Under the pieces are notes generated by a model, which did no database searches, was not told where the DNA came from, and saw nothing but the letters and a program-made list of their open reading frames with translations. A stretch of 50,941 nt of DNA from Sutterella seckii. GTDB taxonomy: Bacteria; Pseudomonadota; Gammaproteobacteria; Burkholderiales; Burkholderiaceae_F. Position numbers and translations under genes: made by a program. Where the stretch lies: the NCBI RefSeq assembly GCF_009183815.1, contig NZ_WEHX01000008.1, positions 1-50,941 of the forward strand, in the 5' to 3' direction. Shown here piece after piece: positions 26,602 to 36,016 of this stretch (positions are counted from its first letter, which is position 1; the number at the start of each line of letters is the position of its first letter).

Positions 26602-28086
26602 TTATGAGAGCGCCTTCACTTCGGCATCCACGGCGTCGAAGGTTTTCGTGATGGATTCTGAGGGCGCCTTGTCGAGAAGGCTCCCCACCACAATGCCGAT
26701 CGTCGCGAAGAGGAAGCCCGGGATGATTTCATAGATCCCGAACCAGGCGAAGTGGTTCCAGATGAGCACTGTTGCCGCGCCGATCACCATGCCGGCAAGC
26801 GCCCCGGTCTTCGTCATGCGCTTCCACCAGAGGGAAATGAGGATCACGGGACCGAAGGCGGCCGCAAACCCTGCCCAGGCATAGGAAACGAGCGAAAGGA
26901 CGAGGCTCGTCGGGTCGCTTGCGAGCCAGACGGCGACGACGGAGATGGCGAGCACCATCGTGCGGCCGACCCAGACGAGCTCGCGCTGGCTTGCGTTCGG
27001 GCGCAGGTACGTGCGGTAGAAGTCCTGAGTGAGCGTGGAGGAGCAGACGAGAAGCTGGCAGGAAAGGGTCGACATGACGGCGGCAAGAATGGCCGACATC
27101 AGGAGGCCCGCAATCCAAGGATTAAAGAGGAGCGACGAGAGCACGATGAAGACGCGCTCGTGATTTTCCTTCACGAGACCCGCGGTATCGGGGTGCATCG
27201 AGAAGTAGGCGGAGCCGAAGAAGCCCACGGCGACGGCGCCCGCGAGGCAGAAGAGCATCCAGAGTGTGCCCACGCGCCGGGCGTTCGGGATCACCTTGAT
27301 CGACTTCGCGGCCATGAAGCGCACGAGAATATGGGGCTGGCCGAAGTAGCCGAGACCCCAGGCGAGAAGGCTGATGACGCCGATCACGGTGTGGCCTTCC
27401 ATCATGTTGAGCATCGAGGGGCTGATTTCCGCCACGCGCTCGGTCGTAGCCGTGAAGCCGCCCGCATCCATCATGACGGCGATCGGGGTCACGATGAGCG
27501 CGATGCACATGATCGAAGCCTGAATGGTGTCGGTCCAGCTGACGGCGAGAAAGCCCCCGATGAAGACGTAGAGAATCGTTGCCGCGGCGCCGACGATGAG
27601 AGCCGTCTGGTAGTCCATGCTGAACGTATTCTCAAAAAGACGGGCGCCCGCAACCACGCCCGAAGCGCAGTAGATCGTGAAGAAGATGAGAATCACGGCC
27701 GCCGCAATGATGCGCAGCACGTTCTTTTTGTCTTCAAAGCGGTGCGAAAGGTAGTCGGGGAGCGTGAGCGAGTTGTGCGCCTTTTCGGTATAGACGCGAA
27801 GGCGCGCCGCCACGAGCTTCCAGTTGAACCAGGAGCCGATGATCAATCCGATCGCAATCCAGCTCTGCGAAATGCCGTAAAGGAAGACGGCGCCCGGAAG
27901 ACCCATGAGGAGCCACCCGCTCATGTCGGAGGCGCCCACTGAGAGCGCGGTCACGAAGCCCCCGAGACTGCGGCCGCCCAGAATGAAGTCGGCGTAGTTG
28001 CGGGTGTAGTAATAGGCAAAGACCCCGACGAGCACCATCAGGATCAGGTAGCCGATAAAAGTGACGGCAGTAGGATTGGAAAACAT
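26602..28086 (-). CDS. putP: Sodium/proline symporter PutP
   Basis: A 494-residue inner-membrane carrier of the SSS family with about 13 hydrophobic helices. Diagnostic segments are GGRSLGGFVTALSVGASDMSGWLLMGLPGAV (residues about 37-68, including the Na+-site Ser), LPDYLSHRFED, FIGGFLAVSWTDTIQA and LAAVMSTLSCQLLVCSSTLTQDFYR. It couples Na+ entry to proline uptake. No proline dehydrogenase gene is adjacent. It is a monocistronic unit ended by a strong terminator, and the promoter should lie within 28087-28303. Confidence 0.93.
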   Translation of the reverse strand: MFSNPTAVTFIGYLILMVLVGVFAYYYTRNYADFILGGRSLGGFVTALSVGASDMSGWLLMGLPGAVFLYGISQSWIAIGLIIGSWFNWKLVAARLRVYTEKAHNSLTLPDYLSHRFEDKKNVLRIIAAAVILIFFTIYCASGVVAGARLFENTFSMDYQTALIVGAAATILYVFIGGFLAVSWTDTIQASIMCIALIVTPIAVMMDAGGFTATTERVAEISPSMLNMMEGHTVIGVISLLAWGLGYFGQPHILVRFMAAKSIKVIPNARRVGTLWMLFCLAGAVAVGFFGSAYFSMHPDTAGLVKENHERVFIVLSSLLFNPWIAGLLMSAILAAVMSTLSCQLLVCSSTLTQDFYRTYLRPNASQRELVWVGRTMVLAISVVAVWLASDPTSLVLSLVSYAWAGFAAAFGPVILISLWWKRMTKTGALAGMVIGAATVLIWNHFAWFGIYEIIPGFLFATIGIVVGSLLDKAPSESITKTFDAVDAEVKALS

Positions 28087-28303
28087 TTAAGGGGCGCGCT
28101 CCGTTTGTCGGTTTTTATTGGCATCCGCTTCCTCGACGAGGCGGACAACAGGCGTCAGCGGGCTCCATCCGGTTCTTCCGGGAAAACCCCGGAGCACCCG
28201 CATGGGGAGAGAGTATATGTGCTCGGACGCCCGCACGGCTTCGGGTAAGTTCCTGAGGAAACGTGAGGGGATGGAGGTGTGATGATGTTTACGAGCGGAA
28301 ATA

Positions 28304-29431
28304 TCATCCGCCGATGTAGTTCATCTCGACTTTCGAACGGTCCGGCGCCGCGCCGATGGCGCGCAGTTCCGAATACCGGTCCTCGCGGGCGCTCCAGATT
28401 CTTCCGAAGGCTTCCTCGAGCTCAAGGTCCGTGCAGCCGCCGCGCAGCATCGTGCGGATGTCGTAGCCGATCGACGCAAAGAGGCAGAGGTAGAGGCGCC
28501 CCTCCATCGAGAGCCTTACGCGCGAGCAGTTGCGGCAGAAAGCCCGGGTGACGGAGCTGATGACGCCGAATTCGCCTTCGCCGTCGCAATAGCGCCAGCG
28601 CGCGGCGGTTTCGCCGGGCGTGGCGGGCTTAAGGGGTTCAACGGCCCACTTCGAGGCAATTTTCGCGACGACGTCGCGCGAGGGGACGACCTCGTCCATC
28701 CGCCAGCCGTTGGCGTTGCCCACGTCCATGTATTCAATGAAGCGCGGAATGACGTCGGTGCCGCGGAAGGTTTCGGCAATGCGCAGGATTTCGCCTTCGT
28801 TGACGCCCTTCTTGACGACGGTATTGACCTTCACGCGAAAGCCGAGCTTCCGTGCAAAGTCGATCGCTTCGAGGACCTTCGCCGCCGGGTAGCCCACGTC
28901 GTTGAAGCCCTGAAAAATGCCTTCGTCGATGGCGTCGAGACTCACAGTCACGCGCTGCAGGCCCGCATCGCGAAGCGCCTCGCCCTTTTTGACGAGCAGC
29001 GACCCGTTCGTCGTGAGCGCAAGGTCAATCGGCGTGCCGTCCGGCTTCTTCAGGCAGGAAAGCTCGGCGATGAGCTTTTCAATCCCTTTTCTGAGGAGCG
29101 GTTCGCCCCCGGTCAGGCGGATTTTTTCAATGCCGTTTCTGACGGCAATGCGCGCAATGCGCATGATTTCCTCAAAGGTGAGGAGCTCCGTCATGGCAAG
29201 AAACTGGTGGTTGTGCGCGAATTTCTCCTTAGGCATGCAGTAGCGGCAGCGGAAGTTGCAGTGGTCCGTCACCGAAATCCGGAGGTCGGTAAGCGGACGC
29301 CCGAAACGGTCGCGCCAGGCGCCGCCCTCGCGCCGGATTTCGCCCGTCTGCGGAATGGGGAGAGCAGGCCGGGAAATCGCGCGAACCGGACGAGCCGGCC
29401 GAACGGGGATGACATTCTGTTCTTCTTGCAT
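28304..29431 (-). CDS. moaA: GTP 3',8-cyclase MoaA (molybdenum cofactor biosynthesis)
   Basis: This 375-residue radical-SAM enzyme turns GTP into the 8-cyclo-dihydro intermediate in the first step of molybdopterin synthesis. The SAM cluster is CNFRCRYC (about residue 58), preceded by RFGRPLTDLRISVTDHC. The second [4Fe-4S] cluster is set by FCRNCSRVRLSMEGRLYLCLF, and the C-terminus ends in the conserved Gly-Gly. It carries an unusually long, Arg/Pro-rich N-terminal extension of about 40 residues. It is separate from the mobB-moeA-moaDE operon, and moaC/moaB are not in the window. Confidence 0.95.
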   Translation of the reverse strand: MQEEQNVIPVRPARPVRAISRPALPIPQTGEIRREGGAWRDRFGRPLTDLRISVTDHCNFRCRYCMPKEKFAHNHQFLAMTELLTFEEIMRIARIAVRNGIEKIRLTGGEPLLRKGIEKLIAELSCLKKPDGTPIDLALTTNGSLLVKKGEALRDAGLQRVTVSLDAIDEGIFQGFNDVGYPAAKVLEAIDFARKLGFRVKVNTVVKKGVNEGEILRIAETFRGTDVIPRFIEYMDVGNANGWRMDEVVPSRDVVAKIASKWAVEPLKPATPGETAARWRYCDGEGEFGVISSVTRAFCRNCSRVRLSMEGRLYLCLFASIGYDIRTMLRGGCTDLELEEAFGRIWSAREDRYSELRAIGAAPDRSKVEMNYIGG

Positions 29432-29540
29432 GTGGGGTCAGGGGGCGAGGGAGAAATGCGGACGCTTGAAGGAGGAGCATTTTAGGGGAGGCAGACGGCG
29501 AGGCAATCCGTCGATCGGCGTACTCCGGCATTGATGAGTC

Positions 29541-30479
29541 TCATCGCGGCAGCGGATCCGCCTCCTTCGCCACGGCTTCATAGAAGGCGTAGCGCGCGGG
29601 ATCGATTTCCCCTCGGCCGAGCGCCGCCTTGACGCTGCATCCCGGTTCATGGAGATGCCGGCAGTTGAAGAACCGGCAGCCGTCGACGTGCCGCGCGATG
29701 TCGGGCATCGCGCGCAGAATGTCGGAAAGCGACAAATGGGCGAGCCCGAATGCCTGGAACCCGGGCGTATCGATGACGGCGCCGTGCCATTCGGGGGCCG
29801 GATGCCATTCGGCGGCGGTCGTGGTTTGCTTCCCGAGGTCGAGGGCTTCGGAATATTCGCGCGTTTCGGCCTGCGCTTCCGGAACGAGGAGATTGAGGAT
29901 CGTGGATTTGCCCATGCCGGACTGACCGACCATGAGGACCGTTTCCCCGGCGAATTTCTGAATGAGCTTTTCCCTCGCGTCTTCAGGAGCGCCTGAGGCG
30001 GAAATCTCAATCACCTCCTCGCCGATGGACCGCAGAAGCTTCGCCTGCGCTTCGGCCGCGTCGGCGCCTTCCGTCATGTCGGTCTTGTTGCGGATGACGA
30101 CGGCGGGAATGCCGCCCTGGTGGGCGGCAAGGAGCGCCTTCCAGATGAACCAGGGATTGAAGGTGGGACGAGGCGCATAGACAATCGCCGCGAGGTCGGC
30201 GTTGGCGGCGAGGGTCTTCACGCGCCATTCGTCCGAGCGGTAGAGAAGGGTCGAGCGGGGTTCGATCGACTCGATGGCGGCGACGCCTGAAACCGGGGGC
30301 GTGCAGCGCACGATGTCGCCGACAACGACGTCCCCCTTTTTTCCGCGGCGGTGGGCAACGAGCTTCTCACCCGATTCGAGCGTCACGATGAAGTGCCGCC
30401 CGTGACCTGCGGTCACGCGCCCGGGAAAGGTTTCTGAGGGCTCGGGGGATTCAGTTTTTCTGCGCGGAGCTTTCTTCAT
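29541..30479 (-). CDS. rsgA: Ribosome small subunit GTPase RsgA
   Basis: A circularly permuted GTPase that assists late maturation of the 30S subunit. Motif order is G4 (VIRNKTDM), G1 (GQSGMGKST), G3 (IDTPGFQAFG), then the zinc-binding C-terminal region (CRFFNCRHLHEPGC). An OB-fold lies at the N-terminus (GRVTAGHGRHFIVTLESGEKLVAHRRGKKGDVVVGD). I chose the ATG at 30479, which gives a 29-base overlap with the upstream membrane-protein gene. Starts at 30545 (ATG) or 30548 (TTG) would add about 22 basic residues and a longer overlap. None has a clear ribosome binding site. Confidence 0.92.
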   Translation of the reverse strand: MKKAPRRKTESPEPSETFPGRVTAGHGRHFIVTLESGEKLVAHRRGKKGDVVVGDIVRCTPPVSGVAAIESIEPRSTLLYRSDEWRVKTLAANADLAAIVYAPRPTFNPWFIWKALLAAHQGGIPAVVIRNKTDMTEGADAAEAQAKLLRSIGEEVIEISASGAPEDAREKLIQKFAGETVLMVGQSGMGKSTILNLLVPEAQAETREYSEALDLGKQTTTAAEWHPAPEWHGAVIDTPGFQAFGLAHLSLSDILRAMPDIARHVDGCRFFNCRHLHEPGCSVKAALGRGEIDPARYAFYEAVAKEADPLPR

Positions 30480-32043
30480 GGCGAGTGGTTTCAAGGGTTT
30501 CCCGAGACGGGGATTGTTCGGCTGCATTCGGCGCTTTTTCGTCATCAAACCCGTCGTCGACGACGTAGTTCCGTTCCTTCTGAAGCGCCTGATCGAGTTC
30601 AGCGGCCATCCGGGCGCGGCTGAAGCGTCCGGCTTCCTCGTGCATTCTTCTGCGGATCGCGAGCTCGGCGGAAAGCACCGACCGCGTCGGATGCTCGCGG
30701 TCGAGGTAGGGCGCCGTCCGGAATTTCACGAGGTCCGAAGGCCCGGATTCAGGAAGATTCTCCCGCCGGATGACGGAGCGGATGTGCATGACGCGCATGC
30801 CGGCGTGCGGACGATCGTAATGAAAGAGCGAGTAGATTCTTGAGGGCGTGAGCGTGGAGGCGTAGTCGCGGTGAAGCTTAACGAGCGCGCGCGTGAGTTC
30901 GGCCCCGCCGACCGTGCGGAGCGCATAGCGGTCGGCGCTGTACTGCATTTGCCGCGAAATGAAGTTGAAGAGCGGCCGCAGCGGATAAAAGAGAATCGGG
31001 AACGTGACGAGTGCGAGCGCGGTGGTGAAGCCCGCATGGGCGCCGGGCTGCTCGATGGTGAGCAAGGGCGAAAATCCAAGGCCGGCGAAGAAGGCCGCAT
31101 GGGTCGAGCCCCAGCCGAGCGCCGCGCAGACGACGAAGCCCCCGGCAGCGGCAAAAAAGATACGCCACGGCGTGTGGTGCTCCTTGAGCCTCGCGAGATT
31201 CGCGGCAATGACGGCAAGGAGCTCCTCGCGGGTGAGCTTCGCCGCGGCGTGCGCAAAGACGACGACCCGGCGCCTCAGGCCCGTGCCGACGAGAAGCACG
31301 TGCGCGTGCTTCCAGACGCCCGGCTTCGTCATGACGACGAGATCTTCCATCTGGTAGCCGTGCGCAGAAAGAAAGTCGGCGACGAGCGTGCGGAGGTCGG
31401 AATTCTCAATGGGCCGGGTTGCGCGGCTCCAGAGGACGCCCCTAACGAGGGAAAGCCGCCAGCGCCAGAGAAGATAGATGAGCCAGACCGACCAGACGAC
31501 GAGCCACCACCATGCGCCCGCAAGCTCGCAGAGGGCAAGAAGAACCGCGGAAAGCGGGAGCATGGTTCCCCAGCCCGCCGCGCTGATGGTAAGCGTGCGC
31601 GAGAGCCAGTCGAGTCGCGTCTGCTTCATGTAGCCGAAGCGCTCCTTCACGCGAAAGCGCGCGAACCACCCGAAGGGAAGCTCCACGAGGAGCATGAGGA
31701 ACGCCGTGATGACGATGAGCGCCCATTCGACAATGAGCGTGGTGTCGGAGAGCGTCTCGAGAAAGGCGGCGATGATGTTGAAGCCGTGCCCGACCGTCAT
31801 GAGAACGGCAAAGCCCGCTCCGATGAAGGAGAGAACAAGATTTGCGAGCGCCGATTCCGTCGTGTAGGCCGCGGCCTTTTTATGGGCGGCAAGCGAGAGC
31901 CGGTTTTCAAATCCCTCGGGGACGCTTCCGACCGAACGTTCCGCCGCAATGATCTGACGCGCCGTGAGAAAGCACTCGCAAAGCAGAAAGAGCACTACGG
32001 AGATGAGAAAGACGTGCTCTATGAGGGCAGCGGAGAGATGCAT
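30451..32043 (-). CDS. M48-family (Ste24-like) membrane protein lacking the zinc-binding residues
   Basis: The 530-residue protein has several transmembrane helices in its first 200 residues. Its second half matches Burkholderiales M48 peptidases: VVFAHAAAKLTREELLAVI, then a helix pair and ALVKLHRDYASTLTPSRIYSLFHYDRPHAGMRVMHIRS. Active members carry HELGH after this Ile; here it reads ANLAR (residues 281-285, bases 31189-31203). The third zinc ligand, Glu of EAD, is Ser in YSADRY (residue 369). All three ligands are therefore gone, and proteolysis is not expected. The gene stays in its usual place between orn and rsgA, and the frame is open throughout, so it may have a non-catalytic role. The C-terminal 70 residues are charged and low complexity. 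Confidence 0.82.
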   Translation of the reverse strand: MHLSAALIEHVFLISVVLFLLCECFLTARQIIAAERSVGSVPEGFENRLSLAAHKKAAAYTTESALANLVLSFIGAGFAVLMTVGHGFNIIAAFLETLSDTTLIVEWALIVITAFLMLLVELPFGWFARFRVKERFGYMKQTRLDWLSRTLTISAAGWGTMLPLSAVLLALCELAGAWWWLVVWSVWLIYLLWRWRLSLVRGVLWSRATRPIENSDLRTLVADFLSAHGYQMEDLVVMTKPGVWKHAHVLLVGTGLRRRVVVFAHAAAKLTREELLAVIAANLARLKEHHTPWRIFFAAAGGFVVCAALGWGSTHAAFFAGLGFSPLLTIEQPGAHAGFTTALALVTFPILFYPLRPLFNFISRQMQYSADRYALRTVGGAELTRALVKLHRDYASTLTPSRIYSLFHYDRPHAGMRVMHIRSVIRRENLPESGPSDLVKFRTAPYLDREHPTRSVLSAELAIRRRMHEEAGRFSRARMAAELDQALQKERNYVVDDGFDDEKAPNAAEQSPSRETLETTRHEESSAQKN

Positions 32044-32345
32044 CAGGGACGGGAGCGACGGGATGAGAAGCCAGTGTGAAAAGGAGAATGATGCGGAATT
32101 CGAAAAGAATGCCGCGCCTTCGGGTAATCCGGAAATTGTACTTGGATCCTGAGATCTCCTTCGGTTAAACCCGTCGGCGCGGCGCGGGTTCTCAGGGCTG
32201 CATGCGGGAAAACGCTCCCGGGGCCGCGACCGGGCGTTTACCCGCAGAGGCGGCGCTCCGACGCCGGTGAGCGCATCGGAATCAACCCGAGAGCGCGACC
32301 GACGCGGTAGACTTCGGTCACATTTTTCAACCGGGCTTACATTTC
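32044..32345. other. Divergent intergenic region with a long imperfect hairpin
   Basis: The region between the M48-like gene and orn holds both promoters. A long inverted repeat lies at 32203-32246: TGCGGGAAAACGC pairs with GCGTTTACCCGCA (12 of 13), extended inward by CCGG/CCGG. It has no T-tract, so it is not a classic terminator. No gene is seen here. Confidence 0.6.
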
Positions 32346-32927
32346 ATGACCGCAGCAGCAGATTCCAATTCGGCGCGTGATCCGTCCTATGCCGACGACA
32401 ACCTCATCTGGATCGACATGGAGATGACGGGACTGCAGCCCGAAGTCAACCGCGTCATTGAGGTCGCCGCCATCATTACGGACCGCAATCTCAACATCCT
32501 CCACGAGGGGCCCGTCGTCGCCGTGCATCAGAAGGCGGAAATTCTCGACGGCATGGATGCCTGGAATACCGAAACCCACACCAAGTCGGGGCTCGTGAAG
32601 CGCGTGCTCGAGAGCACGGTCGACGAGGAAGAGTGCTCGCGCATCTTCCGGGAAGTCTTCCGGCGGTACGTTCCGGAAGGCAAAAGCCCGATGTGCGGCA
32701 ATACGATCGGCCAGGACCGCCGCTTCATGGCGCGCTGGCTTCCCGGGATGGAGCGCTACTTCCACTACCGCTCGATCGACGTCTCCACCATCAAGGAGCT
32801 CGCCCGCCGCTGGGCGCCTGAAAAGGTTTGGGTCGGAACCTCGGTCGGCAAGCATCAGGCGCTCGTCGACATCCGCGACAGCATTGAGGAACTCCGCTGG
32901 TATCGCCGCGAAGTCTTCAAAATCTGA
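32346..32927 (+). CDS. orn: Oligoribonuclease Orn
   Basis: A 193-residue DEDDh 3'-5' exonuclease that degrades RNA dinucleotides and short oligonucleotides, including pGpG from cyclic di-GMP turnover. Exo I is WIDMEMTGL (Asp, Glu), Exo II includes MCGNTIGQDRRFM, and Exo III is KHQALVDIRDSIEEL, which holds the catalytic His and Asp. FHYRSIDVSTIKELARRW is typical of the family. All catalytic residues are present. The stop codon lies within a perfect palindrome, GATTTTGA-TAT-TCAAAATC (32926-32944). Confidence 0.95.
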   Translation: MTAAADSNSARDPSYADDNLIWIDMEMTGLQPEVNRVIEVAAIITDRNLNILHEGPVVAVHQKAEILDGMDAWNTETHTKSGLVKRVLESTVDEEECSRIFREVFRRYVPEGKSPMCGNTIGQDRRFMARWLPGMERYFHYRSIDVSTIKELARRWAPEKVWVGTSVGKHQALVDIRDSIEELRWYRREVFKI

Positions 32928-33002
32928 TTTTGATATTCAAAATCAATCTGAAACCGGGGAAGCGGCGGGATCCAAATAGGTATCTCGCAATTCCCTAGCC
33001 CG

Positions 33003-33026
33003 TTATGCCTCATTCCGCAGGCATAA
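33003..33026 (+). promoter_or_regulatory. Inverted repeat upstream of dcuC
   Basis: TTATGCC and GGCATAA form a perfect 7-bp inverted repeat around 10 bases, 60 bases before the dcuC start. It could be an operator or an mRNA hairpin near the 5' end. No consensus I know matches. Confidence 0.4.
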
Positions 33027-33086
33027 TGTGACTACATGTAAACCATAACAATAAAAATCTGAAAACCATCCTGAAGGAGAAATTCC

Positions 33087-34358
33087 ATGGGCATAACTGA
33101 ATGGGTTGCCGTACTGACAATCTTTGCCGTGATATACGGACTCATCAAGCGATATGAAACACGACTCGTGCTGATCGCTTCGGGTCTCTTCCTCTGCCTC
33201 ATTTCCTGGAACCTGGTGGGCGGTCTCAACGCCTTCGCGAAGTCGATGACGAATGCCTCCCTCGTGATGGCAATCTGCGGCTCGATGGGTTTTGCCTTCG
33301 TCGCCAAGTACACCGGCGCCGACCGCTCGCTCGTTCACTATCTCGCGAGCCCGATCCGCGGCCTCGGCATCTTCCTCGTTCCCGTCTGCACGGTGATCAC
33401 GTTCTTCGTGAACATCGCCATTCCGTCGGCTGCGGGCTGCGCCGCCGCCGTGGGCTCCACGCTTATTCCCGTGATGCTGCGCGCCGGCATCCGTCCCGCG
33501 GGCGCCGCTGCTGCGGTTCTTGCCGGCACGATCGGCTCCTACCTCTCGCCCGGCACGTCCCACAACCCGTACGTCGCCAACATGGCCCACATGGAAGTGA
33601 TGGACTTCATCGGCTTCCACGCTCCCTACTCGATCCTGGTCGGCGCCTTCGGCGTGATCGGCACGCTCATCATGTGCCTCATCCTCGGCGACCACAAGGG
33701 CGACAAGAACGCCAAGGTTGACGAGTCGAAGCTTCAGAAGAACGACGACGGCTTCGTGCCGAGCCCCCTGAAGGCCATCGTTCCGCTTGTTCCGATCACG
33801 ATCCTCGTTGTCGGCAACCTCTGGTGCCCGTTCATCAAGATGGGCGTTGCTCAGGCCATGGTCCTCGGCGCCGTCGTTGCGCTCGCCGTCGCCCGCTGCA
33901 ATCCGCAGACCTTTGCGAAGGAATTCTTCAATGGTACCGGCAAGGGCTACGCTGACGTGATGGGCATCATCATCGCCGCCGGCGTCTTCGCTGCCGGCCT
34001 CAAGTCCGCCGGCCTCATCGACACGTTCGTTGCGGCTCTGAAGGAATCCAATGAAATCGCCCGCTGGGGCGGCTCCATCGGCCCCTTCCTCATGGGCGTG
34101 ATCACGGGTTCGGGCGACGCGGCTACGCTTGCCTTCAATGAAACCGTTACGCCGCATGCCAAGGACTTCGGCATGACGATCGAAGGTCTGGGCGGCCTCG
34201 CCTTCATCGCCGGTGCTGCCGGCCGCACGATGTCCCCGCTCGCCGGCGTGACGATTCTCGTCTCCGGCATCGCGATGGTCTCGCCGATCGAAGTCATCAA
34301 GCGCACGGCGCTCCCGATGTTCCTCGCGGTCATCACCTGCGCGCTCGTGATGGTCTAA
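33087..34358 (+). CDS. dcuC: C4-dicarboxylate transporter, DcuC family
   Basis: A 423-residue integral membrane carrier with about a dozen helices. It shows the DcuC-type segments FFVNIAIPSAAGCAAAVGSTLIPVMLRAG, LAGTIGSYLSPGTSHNPYVANMAHM and GPFLMGVITGSGDAATLAFNETVTPHA. Family members exchange or export succinate and take up fumarate or aspartate under anaerobic conditions. The start follows a clear AAGGAG site. Codon choice is strongly biased toward C-ending and AAG codons, as in frdAB, aspA and dcuB, suggesting high expression. It is a single gene with its own terminator. Confidence 0.85.
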   Translation: MGITEWVAVLTIFAVIYGLIKRYETRLVLIASGLFLCLISWNLVGGLNAFAKSMTNASLVMAICGSMGFAFVAKYTGADRSLVHYLASPIRGLGIFLVPVCTVITFFVNIAIPSAAGCAAAVGSTLIPVMLRAGIRPAGAAAAVLAGTIGSYLSPGTSHNPYVANMAHMEVMDFIGFHAPYSILVGAFGVIGTLIMCLILGDHKGDKNAKVDESKLQKNDDGFVPSPLKAIVPLVPITILVVGNLWCPFIKMGVAQAMVLGAVVALAVARCNPQTFAKEFFNGTGKGYADVMGIIIAAGVFAAGLKSAGLIDTFVAALKESNEIARWGGSIGPFLMGVITGSGDAATLAFNETVTPHAKDFGMTIEGLGGLAFIAGAAGRTMSPLAGVTILVSGIAMVSPIEVIKRTALPMFLAVITCALVMV

Positions 34359-34428
34359 GGACCGGTCCGAGCCTTTCCCGAAGCCTTGCGCTTCCTGTTG
34401 TCAGGAGGCGCCTGCCGGGGAAAAATTC

Positions 34429-34466
34429 AAGCCCTCACGGAATGCGCCGCGGGGGCTTTATTTTTT
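34429..34466 (+). terminator. Terminator of dcuC
   Basis: AAGCCC and GGGCTT arms, with extra pairing inside, are followed by TATTTTTT. Confidence 0.8.
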
Positions 34467-34574
34467 CCCTGGCGCGCGGGACTTCAAGTGACGGTCAAGG
34501 AAAGTCCTTTGTCCCGCTCATGCTTCTTTTGAGGCATGATTCTGTTCTCTCTGATATCCATTCAGGCAATTTCC

Positions 34575-35939
34575 ATGATCAGCGCCTTCGACATCTTCAA
34601 AATCGGCATCGGCCCGTCGAGCTCACATACCGTCGGTCCGATGCGGGCGGGAAAAACCTTCTGCGAAGATCTTGTTCAAAAGGGTCTGCTCGAGCGCACA
34701 ACCCGCGTGGGGGCGGATGTCTACGGCTCTCTTTCCCTCACCGGTCACGGCCACCATACCGATCAGGCCATTCTCCTCGGGCTCGAGGGATTTCTTCCCG
34801 ACACGGTGCCCCTCGAAAGGATTCCTTCCATCATTGAAGGGATCGGCAGGACCGGAAAGCTTCTCCTCAATGGAGAAAGAGAGGTGGAATTTCCGAAGGA
34901 TTCCGGCATGGTCTTTCATTCGGAGTTTCTTCCGCTCCATGAGAACGGAATGACGCTTCACGCCTGGGAGGGAGAAAAGCTTCTTTTTGAGCGCACCTAC
35001 TATTCGATCGGCGGCGGCTTCATCGTGGATGAAGAGCACTTTCACGACCAGCCGAAGGAAGAGGTTCGCGTGCCTTACCCCTACAGCACGGCGGCCGAGC
35101 TCATTGCGCACTGCCGGGAGTCCGGACTTTCAATCTCAGGTCTCGCGCTTGAAAACGAAAAGGCCCGCCGCCCGATGAAGGAGATCCTTGCGCATTTTGC
35201 GCATGTGCATGAGGTGATGCAGGAAGGCATTGAACGCGGCACCCGCACGGAAGGCGTCCTTCCGGGGCCGCTTCGCGTGCCGCGCCGTGCGCCGGCCCTT
35301 CGCCGTCAGCTTCTTTCGATGGGCCGCACGAGCGTGGATCCGCTCGCGGTCATCGACTGGATCAACATGTTCGCGCTCGCCGTTTCCGAAGAGAATGCGG
35401 CGGGCGGACGCGTCGTCACCGCCCCCACGAACGGCGCCTGCGGCGTGATTCCGGCGGTGCTCGCCTACTGGGAAAAATTCATCGGCGATCCGTCTCCCGA
35501 CGACCGCCTGCGCTTTTTCCTCGCGGCTTCCGTCGTGGGCGAGCTCTTCAAGATGAATGCCTCGATTTCCGGCGCGGAAGTGGGCTGCCAGGGCGAAGTG
35601 GGCGTTGCCTGTTCGATGGCGGCGGCGGGTCTTGCCGAAGTCATGGGCGGAAGCCCCGAGCAGGTCTGCACGGCCGCTGAGATCGGCATGGAGCATTCGC
35701 TCGGACTCACCTGCGATCCGGTGAACGGCCAGGTTCAGGTGCCCTGCATTGAAAGAAATGCGATCTTCGCTGTGAAGGCCGTCAATGCCGCCCGCATGGC
35801 GCTGAGGCGCACGTCTGCGCCGACCGTGAGCCTAGACAAGGTGATCGTCACCATGTACGAAACCGGCAAGGACATGAACGCCAAGTATCGTGAAACAAGC
35901 CAGGGCGGGCTCGCCATACGCGTGCTCCACTGCGATTGA
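34575..35939 (+). CDS. sdaA: L-serine dehydratase (single-chain, iron-sulfur)
   Basis: The 454-residue enzyme converts L-serine to pyruvate and ammonia using an oxygen-sensitive [4Fe-4S] cluster. It contains the N-terminal beta domain ([22 protein letters not shown]) and the alpha domain with cluster cysteines in [30 protein letters not shown] and [20 protein letters not shown]. The start at 34575 matches the family N-terminus; an earlier in-frame ATG at 34536 adds 13 hydrophobic residues and is less likely. Serine breakdown to pyruvate fits amino-acid-based metabolism. It stands alone, ended by a bidirectional terminator. Confidence 0.94.
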   Translation: MISAFDIFKIGIGPSSSHTVGPMRAGKTFCEDLVQKGLLERTTRVGADVYGSLSLTGHGHHTDQAILLGLEGFLPDTVPLERIPSIIEGIGRTGKLLLNGEREVEFPKDSGMVFHSEFLPLHENGMTLHAWEGEKLLFERTYYSIGGGFIVDEEHFHDQPKEEVRVPYPYSTAAELIAHCRESGLSISGLALENEKARRPMKEILAHFAHVHEVMQEGIERGTRTEGVLPGPLRVPRRAPALRRQLLSMGRTSVDPLAVIDWINMFALAVSEENAAGGRVVTAPTNGACGVIPAVLAYWEKFIGDPSPDDRLRFFLAASVVGELFKMNASISGAEVGCQGEVGVACSMAAAGLAEVMGGSPEQVCTAAEIGMEHSLGLTCDPVNGQVQVPCIERNAIFAVKAVNAARMALRRTSAPTVSLDKVIVTMYETGKDMNAKYRETSQGGLAIRVLHCD

Positions 35940-35948
35940 TTGGAAGCG

Positions 35949-35986
35949 GACGGGCTGGAGGAACTTCTTTCTCCGCCCGTTTTTTC
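35949..35986. terminator. Terminator between sdaA and nsrR
   Basis: ACGGGC-GGAG pairs with CTCCGCCCGT, followed by TTTTTT. It lies between convergent genes; the T-run favours the plus strand. Confidence 0.88.
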
Positions 35987-36016
35987 TATTCTGAAGCGCC
36001 GCAGAGGGATCTGCGG

